DNA from: Diadema setosum
Lineage: Eukaryota; Echinodermata; Echinoidea; Diadematoida; Diadematidae
Assembly (NCBI RefSeq): GCF_964275005.1
Contig: NC_092695.1
Coordinates: 15,205,697-15,269,696 of the forward strand
DNA: 64,000 bases
Reading direction: 5' to 3'
Each line of letters opens with the position of its first letter. The first letter of the stretch is position 1. The notes under the pieces are model-generated. The model was not told where the DNA came from, did not search any database, and saw only the letters and a list, made by a program, of their open reading frames with translations. Below, piece after piece: positions 35,951 through 49,007 of the stretch. Position numbers and translations under genes: made by a program.

Positions 35951-37150
35951 ATGGATGTTCTGAGGAAGGAAGTTCAATACATGCTTGAACATGACCTTAT
36001 TGGGCCCAGTAAGAGTGGATGGAGTTCTCCCTGTGTGTTGGTTCCAAAGCAGGATGGTTCTTCGCGTTTCTGTACGGATTACAGATTGCTCAATTCGAAA
36101 ACAAAGTCAGACTCGTACCCTTTGCCCCGCATCGATGATTGTATTCATCGCGTAGGGAACGCCAAATATGTCAGTAAGTTTGACCTTCGGAAGGGGTACT
36201 GGCAGGTTCCCCTCAGTGAAAGAGCGAAAGAACTGTCTGCATTCGTGATTCCTGACGGATTCTTCCAGTGCAAAGTAATGCCGTTCGGGATGAAGAACGC
36301 TCCCGCAACATTCCAGAGACTCATCAACACTGTCACGTCTGGCTTGGTGGGATGCGAGGCATATCTCGACATCATAGTGTACAGCCATACATGTGAGGAC
36401 CACCTTCTGAGAGTCAGAGCACTGTTTGACCGCTTGACCAGTGCAAACCTTACGGTGAACTTGAGGAAAAGTGAGTTCGCCCGAGCAAAAGTCGCGTTCC
36501 TGGGTCACATTGTGGGACATGGTTCCGTCAAGCCTGTTGAAGCAAAGGTGGAGACGATCCTGAATTTTCCCCGCCCACAGAGTAAGCGAGAGCTGAGACG
36601 ATTTTTGGGCATGACTGGCTATTATCGGAAGTTCTGCCATAATTTCGCTGATGCTGCCACACCGCTCACCAACATGTTGCGGAAAGACTCGCAGTTCGAC
36701 TGGTCAGATGACTGTTAAGTTGCTTTCAACCGGCTGGAGGCAATGTTAGCGAGTTCTCCGGTTCTTGCAGCGCCGAACTTCGACAAGCAGTTCATTCTTA
36801 TGGTGGACGCGAGTGACACAGGAGGAGGAGGAGCCCTGATGCAGAAGGACGACAACGGAGTTGACCATCCCGTCGCGTACGTGTCCAGAAAATTCAACAA
36901 ACATCAGCGACGGTACTCCATTATCGAGAAGGAGACGTTAGCGCTCGTCATGGCTCTTCATCATTTTGACGTGTACCTGAACACTACAAAGTATCCAGTG
37001 CTGGTGCACACAGACCACAATCCACTTGTGTTCCTGTCACGAATGAGGAACAAAAATGGACGCCTAACCAGATTGGCGCTAGTGCTACAGGAGTACAATC
37101 TCGTGATACAGCACGTACGCGGAAAAGACGCTTTGCAGACGCTTTGCAGA
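35951..37150 (+). pseudogene. Reverse transcriptase and RNase H region of the Gmr1-like element (fossil)
   Basis: RT motifs are WSSPCVLVPKQDGS, FCTDYRLLN, KFDLRKGYWQVPL, VMPFGMKNAPATFQR and a box-5 region AYLDIIVYS, then VAFLGHIVG and GYYRKFCHNF. RNase H follows with LMVDASDTGGGG, IEKETLAL and HTDHNPL. These are typical Ty3/Gypsy sequences. Broken fossil. Confidence 0.85.
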
Positions 37151-37399
37151 CGTCATTGCAGACGCTTTGTCCCGTGGATAATATGGAAGTACGCATATTT
37201 CCACGGATACGACAAAAGGACACAAATGTGCTTATCATCCAGAGATAATAGACTGGTGATGACTTGGAAGCATGAACAATACCAGACAAAAGAAATGTGT
37301 TTCCATGTTATTGTTAGAGAAGGATATTTCTCATGTCAAAGAAAGAGTGTTTTTGATTGTTTTGAAATGATGACACAAACATTGTGTACACTGTTTTAA

Positions 37400-38784
37400 T
37401 TTATCCATAATTTGTTCTTGTCTGCACGGAAAAAGCGGCATGTTTTCCAAATTGTCATGATTTTTGCACCAAAACAGGGCAAAATCATTTCCAGTGATAT
37501 AGCATGGGTTTTGCTATGTTTTATGCTTTATGTGCTGAAGAAAAGTATTTTTTTAGTAATATAGCATATCTTGATACAGTGTATAAGGTAGACATTGTAT
37601 CAATTGGAACTGCAAATTAAGTTGCATTGCTGTTTGCAGAAAGCACACATAAACACACAAAAGCTGTTGTTGCATCTCTTCAAATGCTTAATTTGTTAGA
37701 GTTTGGAATATTTATGGTATCACAGAGTTGACCAACTATATTACGTTTTTCACAGCCTAGATTTAGTGAAATTATGGAACTATGGTACATGTAAATGAAA
37801 GAAAGATATTATTCAGAGGGGTGAAGGCTCAGGTTTGAGTTTCTTCAGTGGTACATGTATTCATAATGTTTGATGATTGTGTAAGGTTCATGAGACCATA
37901 CAGGTATACAGTCATAACCAGGTTATATTCATGTGATATCTTGTTTCAGAAACACAGAGAGTATAGCAGGTGTTCATCATTGCATTGTTTCACAGTACAT
38001 GCATTTATTGTCTTGACGAACAAGGCTTTACAGTAACTTGAGCATAAATGTCGAGAAACTAGAACAATATTGTCAGACCAAACAGTTTAGCTGAACACAT
38101 TGTTATACAAGCTTTTTAACAAAGTTAAGATTGTACAAACTCACCATGTAAAATGGTTACTAAGTAAATGAATGGAAGATTACTTCTGTTATTGGTGACA
38201 TACACAACAACAAAACTGTATGAAGTTCATTATTCAAACTGCATGATTATCAGTGTATGCAGGTTATTCAGTGATATGTGTAGCGATTTCTCTCAAGCAT
38301 GCACATCAAGCTAAGAGAGAAGTTTGATAATTATGTCCATACTTATGATATGTTGTTTCATGTTATTTTGTTTTGTTCTGAACCAGCAGCATTTCTAATG
38401 ACTTCAACTAGCTGTTGAAATGTTTGGCCATTTGATACTCAAAGCATTTCAGGAATGTTAAGGAGAGTACAAGGTCATGTTTATTGATTTATGACCAAAC
38501 AGAAAAAAAAGAAAAGAAAAGAAGGAATGTTGTGGTTGTTAAGTTTTGAGCGTATACGCACGTCCTTGTTCCGAGCAGGTAGTGGGTCTATATTTAGACA
38601 GCCTACGCTCAAGGAGGTTTTGATAAGGCTCATAAGTCTGAGCTTGTTTATATGGAGGATCCACTTTAGTGTATGAACACACAACTGTGCATTTTGATGA
38701 CTTGTGTTTTGGAACATGATTGTAACCGCTGTTTGCAGTTTGACTGGAAAGCTCTTCCATAACTTCCCGTCTTAAGGGGGGAGA
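37400..38784 (+). other. Non-coding 3' region and polypurine tract of the Gmr1-like element
   Basis: About 1.4 kb without a supported gene; no envelope gene is seen. It ends in AAGGGGGGAGA (about 38774-38784) directly before the 3' LTR, a standard polypurine tract. Confidence 0.7.
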
Positions 38785-38931
38785 TGTGATGCGCCGTGAA
38801 CAAGGCTAGTACGAATAAAGAGGTAAGCAGCAAGTTATCGCTCTCAGATCAAGACATGGCTTCCTAGTCGTGGTCTTTTGCAAAATTGTTGTGATGGTTT
38901 GGGTGCGATCTGCCAGGAATGGAGCGGAACA
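38785..38931 (+). repeat. 3' LTR of the Gmr1-like element
   Basis: 147 bp, matching the 5' LTR but longer because of one internal block of about 19 bp. Confidence 0.85.
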
Positions 38932-41235
38932 TGTCAACAAATGTAAACAAATTATGTGTTACCTTTTCTTTTTTCAAAAGTCGGGATATTTGACCTAGCA
39001 TAAGACCAAATAATGAGCATAACACTTCTATACATGGATGGACGCGCGTCGTTTCTTGGTTAAAACATACATCGTTTGACCACCCTATATTCATTCTTTA
39101 TAAACAATACAAGAAGGTAGTTGATCATAATGACAAGTCAACCGTATCTTATTGTTTGAACAATCTTCTCTCTTTGAGTGCGTTTTATTGGTCTAATTGA
39201 TGCAGCTCTTCTAATTTACTGGTATAACTGCGCATTTTAGATCAGTTTTGTGTTTTTAGTGTTAGACTTTTATATGGACGCCCCAAGTACTGATTTTATC
39301 ATAGTACTCCCTAACGCCGCATTTTAACATATATAATATTTCTCGCGCTTCTGCATTGCTTATAGCATAGCGTACACTTATTAGAGATAGATGAGTTTCC
39401 TGTCTCTCAGTCATTCCGGCTCCGTTGTCAACAAATTCTGTGTTACCTTTTCTTTTTTTCAAAAGTCGGGATATTTGGCCTAGCATAAGGCCAAATAATG
39501 AGCATAACCCTTCTATATATGGATGCACGTTCGTCGTTTCTTGGTTAAAACAAAGCTCATTTGACCACCTTACTTTCATTCTTTATACAAAATACATGAA
39601 GGTAGTTGATCATAATGACAAGTCAACTATATCTTATTGTTTTAACGTTCTCCTCTCTTTCAGTGCGTTTTATTGGTCTAATTGATACAGTTCCTCTAAT
39701 TTACTGGTATAACTGCGCATTTTAGATCAGTTTTGTTTTTTTAGGGTTAGACATATACTGATCTTATCATAGTACGCCCTAACGCCGCATTTTAACTAAT
39801 ATATATTTCTCGCGCTTCTGCGTTGCTTATAGTATAGCGTACACTTATGAGAGAAAGATGAGTTTCCTGACTCTCAGTCTTTGTCGCTTCGTTGTCACCA
39901 AATTCTGTGTTACCTTTTCTTTTCTTTTTTTTAAATCTCAGATATTTAGCCTGGCATAAGGCCAAATAATGAACATAACACTTCTATACCTTGATGCACG
40001 TGTGTCGTTTCTTGGTTAAAACATAGATCATTTGACCACCTTACGTTCATTCTTTATAAGGAATACATGAAGGTAGTTGATCACAATGACAACTCAACTA
40101 TTATTGTTTGAACGTTCTCCTCTCTTTCAGTGCGTTTTATTGGTCTAATTCATACAGGTCTTCTAATTTACTGGTACAACTGCGCATTTTAGGTCAGTTT
40201 TGTGTTTTTAGTGTTAGACTTATATATGGACGCCCTAAGTAATGATTTTATCATAGTACGCCCTAACGCCGCATTTTAACATACATATATTTCTCGCGCT
40301 TCTGCATTGCTTATAGTATAGCGTACACTTATGAAAGATGAGTTTCCTGTCTCTCAGTCTTTGTCGATCCGTTGTCAACAAATTCTCTGTTACCTTTTCC
40401 TTTTTTAAAAAAATATCAGATATTTCGCATAGCATATTAAAAAAGGCCAAATAATGAACATAATACTTCTGTACATGATTGCACGTCCGTCATTTCTTGG
40501 TTAAAACATAGATCATTTGACTACCTTACATTCATTCTTTATACGGAATCAATGAAGGTAGTTGATGACAATGACAAGTCATCTGTATCTTATTGTTTGA
40601 ACGTTCTCCTCTCTTTCAGTGCGTTTTATTGGTCTAATTATCAGAGTTCTTCTAATTTACTGGTATAACTGCGCATTTTAGATCAATTTTGTGTTTATAG
40701 TGTTAGACTTATATATGGACGCCCTAAGTACTGATTTTATCATAGTACGCCCTAACGCCGTATTTTAACATATCACATTTCTCGCCCTTCTGCATTGCTT
40801 ATAGTATACCGTAGACTTATGAGAGAAAGATTAGTTTCCTGTCTCTCAGTCTTTGTCGCCCCGGTGTCAACAAATTCTGTGTTACCTTTTCTTTCTTTTT
40901 TTTCAAAAATCTCAGGTATTCAGCATTGCATAAGGCCAAGTAATGAACATAACACTTCTATACATGGATGCAAGTGCGTCATTTCTTGGTTAAAACATAG
41001 ATCATTTGACTACCTTACATTCATTCTTTATACGGAATACATGAAGGTTAGTTGATCACAATGAGAAGTCAACTATATCATTATTTGAACGTTCTCCTCT
41101 CTTTGAGTGCGTTTTATTGGTCTAATTGATACAGTTCTTCTAATTTACTGGTATAACTGCACATTTTAGATCAGTTTTGTGTTTTTAGTGTTAGACATAA
41201 TTAGTATGGACGCCCTATGTACTGATTTCATCATA
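38932..41235 (+). repeat. Satellite block 4 (about 4.7 units)
   Basis: Same unit and orientation as the other blocks; CTCGCGCTTCTGC-type words lie near 39336, 39810, 40292 and 40783. It resumes at TGTCAACAAAT, a different phase from the left flank of the Gmr1-like element. Confidence 0.95.
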
Positions 41236-41900
41236 TAGTAGAGGCTACTATGTAATCCCGTGAGATTTTCGTGCCAAAATTGATTTTTTTGGCTGACTTT
41301 GTTAATTTTGGGGTGCTGAATCCAAAAAACTTTGGTTCCATTTTTTTCAACCACGTCTTCAGCCGCCATTTAGAATTTCAAAATGGCCGCCATAGCAAAT
41401 TGCATATTTGTCTTATATTTCATGTTGGGAGCATCATAGAATGTTCAAATTTGGTGCAAAGGGCATACTTATGATGCCAGACATTATGATACATCTTTTT
41501 GCAAAATTATGGATTGTTTAGATAGGCCGCCATCTTGAAATTCAAAATGGCCGCTGAAGCAATGTGTCTTATTACTCATATTTCAGGTTAGAAGCATTGT
41601 ATAAGCTCCAAATTCTGGTTAATACTCATGTTAATGATGCCAGAGAGTTTAATACATCTTTTCTGAACCTAGTCATCATTCTGATTGTCCGCCATCTTAA
41701 AATTCAAAATGGCCACCATAGAAAACATCCTATTTACTCACCTGTACTAGTTGTGAGCATCCTTGAAAAATGCATTTTGAGGGAATAACCATGCTCTTTT
41801 GTAGCTGCATGATAACATTGGCTGGTTACATCTTTCTCAGGTCATGCAGAAGTTAAGCAGCCATTTTGTGATTCAAAATGGTTGCCATACAAAGCAAAAT
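41236..41900 (+). repeat. Left terminal region of the Academ element with four subterminal units of about 165 bp
   Basis: The outer about 150 bp match the inverse of the right end (CCCGTGAGATTTTCGTGCC, GGTGCTGAATCC). Then CAAAATGGCCGCC-type motifs recur near 41380, 41544, 41705 and 41874, each preceded by a reverse GCCGCCAT. They are likely transposase or host-factor binding sites; the motif matches the YY1 consensus AANATGGCSGC. Confidence 0.8.
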
Positions 41901-42891
41901 GTATATATTTTAGCCTACGGGTGAGACATTTCTAAAAAATAAAAAAAAGTCATTGATTGAAGGTGCTGGTCAAAAACAAAACAATTGCTGACCCAAAAGG
42001 ATTAGGACAAACAAACCAGTGTCTGGAGTTGCAAGCATTATATAACACTTCAGTGTGCTCTGATGCTAAACACCTGTTATACCTGTTAAGTCATGATACT
42101 AATGTCATCAGTAATCAGTACTACTCAGCCAAGGAGGTTGGCGATTCCTCCTTGGTCATGATTTTGCCCATGCTGGTGTCTGTGCAACATGCTTGCACAT
42201 AGTGTATATTCCCTTTCAAAATCCCTCGGTACATTCACTACTTGGCGACTGTAGCTGTAAGGATCTTCAATACTGACCTCTGTTCAATAGATTTCATCAT
42301 GCCACGTGGTCTAAAGAGGTAACTAAATTTTGAACATCTATTTTTCTTGATAATTAGATGACAATTTGATAAGTTTCTCTCGATATTGTTACATGTGTGC
42401 CTGCTGTCTTGTATTTCATTTGGTTGTTTGCTTTGAGTATATTGTTGAGAGATATCCATTTGTAGAGAGATGGCACAAAGTCATAATCAATGAAATGTTA
42501 ATTGTACTGCATATGTGTGTTGCTGGAACAGATTTTCCTGCAGGAGTGAGTTTGTCAAAACCATTGTTTAAAATATAGAGCAACTGATCTGAGTTATTGT
42601 TTACAGAATAAGATGGGAAGCAAATTTAGTTTCTCAATGGAGCCAATATAACAGTTAATGATTTATGAAAGACTGAAGTGAAAGGTCTTCCAAAATTAAA
42701 AGAAGTCTTATAAAGTCAGTGAATATGGTGTCTGACAAACACAGGCATCAAAATGATTTCTTTGTTTGTTTCGCTGCGTTTACAACAACTACATAGCTTT
42801 GTTATGACTTCATCAGTTTGGTTGAAATGAGAAACAGCCAACGCTCATCATTCTCCCAGCAGGTGCGCCTCCAGGCTTGAGTGAAGAGAAG
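41901..42891 (+). other. 5' non-coding part of the Academ element
   Basis: No gene. Acceptor-like TTCTCCCAGCAG at about 42850-42862, just before the coding start, suggests an upstream non-coding exon or short intron. Confidence 0.4.
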
Positions 42892-45062
42892 ATGGATGCC
42901 TCAAGCAAAAATTCAAATAAGTGTATCATATGTGGGCAAGGTGATGAATCAGCAAAAATAAACCTAAACCCAACCAAGTCATCCCTAGAAAAGCTCAAAG
43001 ACTTTTCAAACCAACGCTCGGTGTTCGGGGACACTAACATTTCTCATGTGCGGGAAAGAATAGCCAGTCTCACAGATGAACAGTATTTCAAGTCTGTTTT
43101 TCACTGGGCATGTTACAAACAGATTGTAAGTAATGAGAAGCTGAAAAGGGCAGAGAAAAGGTTTCTTGATGCATCATCATCATCGTCATCATCAACGTTG
43201 CCAGGGCCGCCAAAGAAAGGACGGCCTTCAAGATCAGTGTCACCATCATGTAGCAAAGATGCACCAGGTCGACTGAGAAGATCCAGCTCCACATCCAATG
43301 TCAAGAGTTGTGTATTTCAATGTAAAAATGCAACTGGTGGCGAACTACATAGGGTAGAAACAGAATCTATGGGAAGTAGGTTCATGCTCATCAAATCAAA
43401 GACAAAAGATGAGAGAGTTTGTGTGGCCTTAGCTCATGTCAATGAGCCCTCCGACTGTGCTGCGTTTGACTTGATGTACCACAGAAACTGTCTTAGCGAT
43501 CACGAACGCAAGGTACAAAGTTATTCCAACTCAACGATGAAGTCCAACGAAAGCATTGTCAAAAATATTGCTGACATTGACATATTGAATGCTGTCAGAT
43601 GTTCTTTGAGTGAAGGACATACTGTGACGATGAATGAAGTCAATGAGTTATACATTTCTATCCTTGCTGACAACGACATTGGTCCTGGATCATTCCACCA
43701 CAAAAAAAAAAAAAAACATCTCAAGGCAATGAAAGCTGAAAACATTGAAGGAGTGAAGTTCGTAAAATCACATCGAGTCAATGAGAGTGAACTTCTTGTA
43801 AGTGACAAACTGCTAGGAAAAACTGTTCTAGATCTTCATGAGCAACAAATGGGAGAAGCTGATGTTAAATGTCTGGTAGAAGCTGCTAAGATACTGAGAA
43901 AGGAACTTGCGTCATCATCTGAATGGAAGTTTACAGGTTCCCAGTCGATGTCAGAGTTTCAGCCCCCTACTCTTCTATCCAGTTTTCTTCGGTGGGTTCT
44001 GTTCGGCACAAAATACGTTGGCATCAAGGGAAAGCGTAGCCAATCGTCAAAAAAGGCAGTCAATCTTGTGTCCCAGCAAGTCATGCTTAACTTCAAAACG
44101 GACCGCCAAGCAGCGTATTCACCCGAATCAGACGCTGAGTTCAGAAAAAGGACGGAAACTCCCTTGTCAGTGGGTTTGGCACTAACAATACACAAGAAGA
44201 CAAGAAGCAAGGATCTGGTTGATCTTCTGTCACAGTTGCACATTGGATCTTCATATGAAAGAGTGGTGCAAATCGAAAAGCGTATTGCCAGTGGTGTTGC
44301 AGAAAGAATGATGACATCTGGTGGGTTTTGCCTGCCATCCTTCATTGAGAAAGGAAAGTCTGTTTTTTTCGCAGCGGACAATATCGACTTTCTTGAAAAC
44401 ACAGCGGATGGTCAGAACACATTGCATGGTACCATCCTGGTAATCAATCAGAACTAGGACAGTGCTGGTGACAGTACCACTGGCTTCCCAGTCAGTCACC
44501 CACTTCGCATACCAGACGATGTCAGATCTATCGATGTAGATATCAAACTACACCATCCACCATCCCTTGAAGCCAAAACAGTAACTGCCAATTCATTTGA
44601 ATTTGACTCCTACCAACATGTTGTCAGGGAATATGAGATGTATGACAGGGCATGGTTCATGGCTTCGTTTTCTGGCAGAGTCAATACCACTGTATGCTCC
44701 AGTGAAACATACCCTGCTGTTGCAGAGAAATCTCCTCACACTGACATCGTTCAACTGACTGAGCCTCTTGATGATCATTTGCCGCTTACAGAACATTCTA
44801 ATGATGAGAAGACTCACCTTAATAGTCACAGTGATGAAATCAGTGACACCCAACCTGATAAAGGATCTTTGCAGTCGGTCGCTTCGAGTTCAACTTTGGA
44901 ACACTCCTTTGATGCAGACAATGGACAATCTGAGGAAGTCACATCTTCAAGAATGGATGTTTCTGATAAGCAGATCATAGGTCTTTTACATGAAAAGAGT
45001 GACTTAAGCAAGACCGAACCTTCTGAAGGTGTAAAATCATCTGCCAAAGCACTCAAAAAACT
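42892..45062 (+). CDS. Academ transposase, N-terminal part (zinc motifs and start of the catalytic core)
   Basis: I take the ATG at 42892 (strong context, AAG before and G after). Two zinc-binding sets are visible: CIICGQ with FHWAC, then CVFQC with YHRNC, each a CxxC/CxxxC followed by HxxC. Between them is a Ser-rich basic linker. A lysine run lies near residue 275. Toward the end, KSVFFAADNIDFLENTADG followed by LHGTILV looks like the first acidic box of the transposase core. A TAG at 44455-44457 interrupts, and the same frame continues (HPLRIPDDVRSIDVDI, YEMYDRAWFMASFSG) to about 45062, where the coding sense moves to another frame. The TAG could be decay, since nothing suggests programmed read-through. 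Confidence 0.7.
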
Positions 45063-47171
45063 ATAGTACCGACCTGGGCAGCCACCAATTCTCTACTTGT
45101 GCAGTCACAACAGAAAGGAGATCAATCTGTGACAAAGAGTGCAATCGTTGCTCCTCTCTTACGCCGACCCCCAACCGACTATTCAACCCTCTTCACGGTC
45201 CTAAGTCTTGCTCAAGGGATATCAGCCTTTGTGGTTGGCCCTCATCATAAAACAGTCATCACTCTTGACCTTGACCTGTATGAGAGAGCAATCAAGCTGC
45301 AATCTTCCACAGGGAACAAGAATTGGATACTTCGAATCGGTGAACTCCATGCCTGCTTCGCATCACTGCATGCAATTGCAAAGTATCTTGAGGACAGTGG
45401 TCTGGAATCCATCAGCATTGAATCAGGTCTCTTCTCTCCCTCAACAATCCGCCAAATATTCACAGGGAAGTGGTTCAAACGTGGTGTAGAATTCCACATG
45501 ACCAATAGTATGGCATGCTTTGATCTCATGTTTGAAGCATCAGTGCATCATGAACACTTAAACACAATGATCCTGAAATGTGAAGAACTTTGCAAGAAGC
45601 TACATGAGAGAGACAATGACATCAACAAGGCGTTTGGGGAGATTACTGCATTGATTAAAGAGCATCTTCAAACCGCAGTCAGCCAAATAAATGGCGAGAT
45701 GGCAAAGTTTCTTCTGAACTACATGAAGCAGGTTGAGAGTTTGCTACATTTGATTCGAGCAAGCAGGCAGGGCGACTGGGAACTGCATCTCGCATCCGTT
45801 GAAGACCAGGTCAAGTATTACTTTGCACACGACTTGTACAAGTATGCCAGACTCGTACCAGTCTACATCACTCAAATGCAATCATTGAAAACATCTGATC
45901 CTGTGACATGGGATGCACTGAAGGCAGGAGACTTCATGGTCTCTAAATCAGGCATCCCATTCACAAACTTATTTGTTGACCAAACATTAGAACAACTCAT
46001 CAGGGAACTCAAGGTTGCTGGGGGTATTACAGGAATAACACAGAATGAGGAAGCACTGAGCAGGTGTTTCCTGATTGCCCCTGAGCTGGTCATCCTCATT
46101 CAAGACTTTCGGAATGCTTACTGCTGTGCCTCCAATGACTCTGTATCTACGAAGGAGCATTATCAGCTCAGTGGTTCTGTAGCTCTTCGCATGCATCAGA
46201 ATTCTTCAACTATTAAGAAGGCCATCTTGCGACACTGCAATCCATTTGAAAGCAAGTCAATGAAACTGATGAATGTGGTGTCTAACATGCAGGTACCGGA
46301 AGCGTTCAAGGGAGACATTCTTGAAAGAGATGAACGAGGAAAAGTCATGTTCCAAGAATTCGTATCTGAGAGAATAGTTGAATCATCGGCCACAAAATCT
46401 ATTTGGGACCCAATGAGAAAGGCCAAACTGAAGACATTCAGCTCTTGTAAGAAAAAGGCACAATGCAAGATTGGAGCCAAGCTCATTAAGCTGAGAGAGG
46501 ATCGCCAACTTCTTGCAAGATTTCTGGTTGTCCAACAGTCCAGACCTGGCATGATTCAGTCATTTGGTGATACGATTGGAAAGTATGAATTCTCAGTAAT
46601 TCCGCGTTCACTCTTCACCTCAGATGGACTGCTCCTCATTCCAACAGACAAAAGCTCATTTATTCATGCCATAGAAACCCATGAAGCTGAGCCAAACAGT
46701 CAGCCAGAAGGCCAAAACAGTGAGCAGTCAATTCCACTTGACACACAGACCAAGTCAGAGAAAGACAAGGAAAGAGACAAAGTGTGCATCATTGATGCCA
46801 TGGCTGTTGTCCAGGCCATTAAGAAGTCCCCATCAATGGTTGACTGCTCTGACTTTGCTGATGCCTTCGTTAGGAGCATCAATAAACTTGCATCCAGTTA
46901 CAGTGAAGTGCGTGTTATCTTTGACAGGTACATTGATGACTCTCTAAAGGAACAAACCCGAGGCAAAAGGGCCGCAGGTATTCAGCAAGTGAAGTTTTAC
47001 ATCAAGAACTCAACAAACATTAGATTAGTCTCTCTCAAAACTCTTCTGTCTCATAATCACACCAAGTCCAAGTTGACAGAATATCTTGGCAAGGCTGTTC
47101 TCCGCGAGTATGCTGATAGCGGCAAAAGCATAGTTGTCGTCTACGGGAATTCAGCATATTCCAACAAGCCA
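45060..47171 (+). CDS. Academ transposase core and first half of the XPG-like nuclease
   Basis: The frame resumes with VPTWAATNSLLVQSQQKG (about 45066 on). The catalytic core continues with VITLDLDLYERAI (acidic box), ILRIGELHACFASLHAIAKY and a following GKWFKRGVEFH. This is a signature I know from a widespread metazoan transposon protein family. About 400 residues of helical sequence follow. Near residue 562 of the frame starting at 45099 the nuclease begins: VCIIDAMAVVQAIKK (first Asp) and VRVIFDRYIDDSLKE (second acidic patch), as in PIN/FEN enzymes. Coding is open up to the insertion at 47172, and the downstream part is in register once the inserted DNA and one copy of the duplication are set aside. 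Confidence 0.75.
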
Positions 47172-47190
47172 TGGGCGTAAATCCCGGGGG

Positions 47191-47255
47191 GGGGGATGGG
47201 GGATATATCCCCCCCCCCCCCACTTTTGAAGGAGGGGGGGATGGCCTGTACAAAT
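47191..47255. repeat. Poly-G/poly-C hairpin-like tract
   Basis: G10 then C13 then G7 runs close to the left end; they can pair. A similar C-run lies near the right end (about 51096-51112 and 51171-51180). Confidence 0.8.
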
Positions 47256-47460
47256 ATCCCCCCTGAAATTCTCCCAAGAAAAAGATGTAGGAACAAAAAA
47301 CAAACAAACAAACAAAAAGAAATGTGGTGATATTGATTTCAGCATGATGGATTATTGCATAGCCTATAATCTAGGCGGAGAATGCAATTATTGTTTTTGT
47401 AATTTGCTGTTAAGCTAAACGTGTGATGCAGCGAGATAATTGTCTTTGCCAAGCGATACA

Positions 47461-47668
47461 TCTGATGCGGCGAGACTACGAACAGTGGACGCATCTATCG
47501 CGTCCGCTAGGCGCCACGATCGGTGGCAGTTTTTTGTTGTTTTTTTCGTATAAGAAGACTGCCACCGATTAAAAAAAAAAAAATAAGAAAACAACGACAA
47601 ACAACTGGATCATAGGCGGTGTATTCACGCGCATCCACTGTTCGTAGTCTCGTCGCATCAGACCAGCT
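47461..47668. repeat. Inverted repeat with arms of about 33 bp
   Basis: CTGATGCGGCGAGACTACG followed by AACAGTGGACGC on the left is inverted at GCGCATCCACTGTTCG and TAGTCTCGTCGCATCAG on the right. An inner pair TGCCACCGAT/ATCGGTGGCA is also present. Confidence 0.75.
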
Positions 47669-47805
47669 GCATCCCCACCTAGGTTATAGGCTACATACTG
47701 TAATGCATGAGCCATGACGTTCGCACGCCCGCCTCGTGACGAGAGCATATACTGCTGAACAGTGCTAGCAGCGCTCGTGTACTTCCTCTCGCACACCAAT
47801 GCATG

Positions 47806-49007
47806 CAGTGGCGTATCTAGGGGGGGGGGGGCAAGGGGGGCACGTGCCCCGGGCGCCACTCCTTGGGGGCGCAAAAACGAAGAAGAAGAAGAAAAAAATT
47901 TAAAAATAACAGAAGAAGAAGAAACTCGCCCGGAAGGGGGGGGAGGGGGGCAGAAAAACAAATCAAAGAAGATAAAAACAAAACATGATGAGGACGCGGA
48001 CAAAATGACAATTTTCATTACGTTCACACAAGAATTCCATGTTCTGTAAACTGAAATACAAAAATTTTCGGCTCGCTCGCTGCGCTCGCTCGCCCAAATT
48101 TATATACAAAAAGAAGGTAAGAACAAAACGTGATGATGACGCGGACAAAATGACAATGTCTATTGTGTTCACACATGTCATTTTATATTTAGCAGGCAAA
48201 ATGTTTCATGGAGCAGCGGCTGCAATTTGTTTCGTTCTGAAGCGATCGCCAATTGGTTTAAAAGAAGGCGCCAACGGTTTCGAACATACGGGGGGGCGCA
48301 AAAAAAAACGAATCAAACAAGATAAGAACAAAACGTAATGATGACGCGGAAATATACAAATTTCGGCTCACTCACTCGTACTTATTTAGAGTATTTTTTC
48401 CAAGTCCTCAGTTTGTTGGTATAAATTGTTATCTATAAGGCCGTCACTATATCTTGATTAAAATTGTAAAATGTAATAAGCAAAAAATGACAAGAGTTCC
48501 ATGTTTTGTAAGCTGATATACGAAAATTTTCGGCTCGCTCGCTGCGCTCGCTCGCCAAAATTTATCACAGAAAAAAAAAAGAGATAAGAACAAAACGTGA
48601 TGATAATGCGGAAATAGGCCTATACAAGTTTCGGCTCACTCGCGCGTACTAATATAGGGTATTTTTTAAAGTCCTCAGCTTGTTGGTATAAATCGTTATC
48701 TATAAGGCCGTCACTATATCTTGATTAGAATTGTAAGATTTGATAAGCAAAAAATGACAAGAATTCCATTTTTGTAAGCTGAAATACAAAAATTTTCGGC
48801 TCGCTCGCTGCGCTCGCTCGCCAAAATTTATCAAAATTCATTACATTTAAATCACCCTCAAAATGACCCCTTTTAAGTGCTTGAAAAAGCATATCATGTG
48901 GACTTTGTTTAAAGTCCCTACCGGGTTGGGGTTGAACACTTTTTCAGAAATTCAGGGCGCAATTTTCTCGCTTGCCCCGGGCGCCGTTTTCCCTAGATAC
49001 GCCACTG
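47806..49007. mobile_element. hAT-like non-autonomous element (1.2 kb)
   Basis: It starts CAGTGGCGTATCTAGGG and ends with the exact inverse. It is flanked by the 8-bp duplication AATGCATG (47798-47805 and 49008-49015), the hallmark of hAT insertions. Inside, TTTTCGGCTCGCTCGCTGCG occurs three times (near 48064, 48526 and 48795). No transposase is seen. Confidence 0.9.

Larger units (their letters stand above)
31419..38931 (+). mobile_element. Gmr1-like Ty3/Gypsy LTR element, broken
   Basis: Short LTRs (TGTGATGCGCC to GGAGCGGAACA) border 7.5 kb of plus-strand sequence. Domain order is gag, protease, integrase, reverse transcriptase, RNase H. Integrase ahead of RT is the Ty1/Copia order, but the RT and the integrase with its GPY/F module are of Ty3/Gypsy type. 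This combination defines the Gmr1 group of deuterostome elements. The LTR copies differ by one length change and about six substitutions, so it is older than the element at 12505. It is broken, with several breaks. The flanks come from different phases of the satellite unit and show no matching target duplication. Confidence 0.85.

Noticed and set aside
43959-44402. Minus-strand 147-codon frame inside the Academ gene
   Set aside because: Shadow of the plus-strand coding sequence with no domain.
47569-48338. Pro/Phe-rich and Lys/Glu-rich frames in the 4 kb insertion
   Set aside because: Products of G, C and A homopolymers and of the hAT-like element ends.
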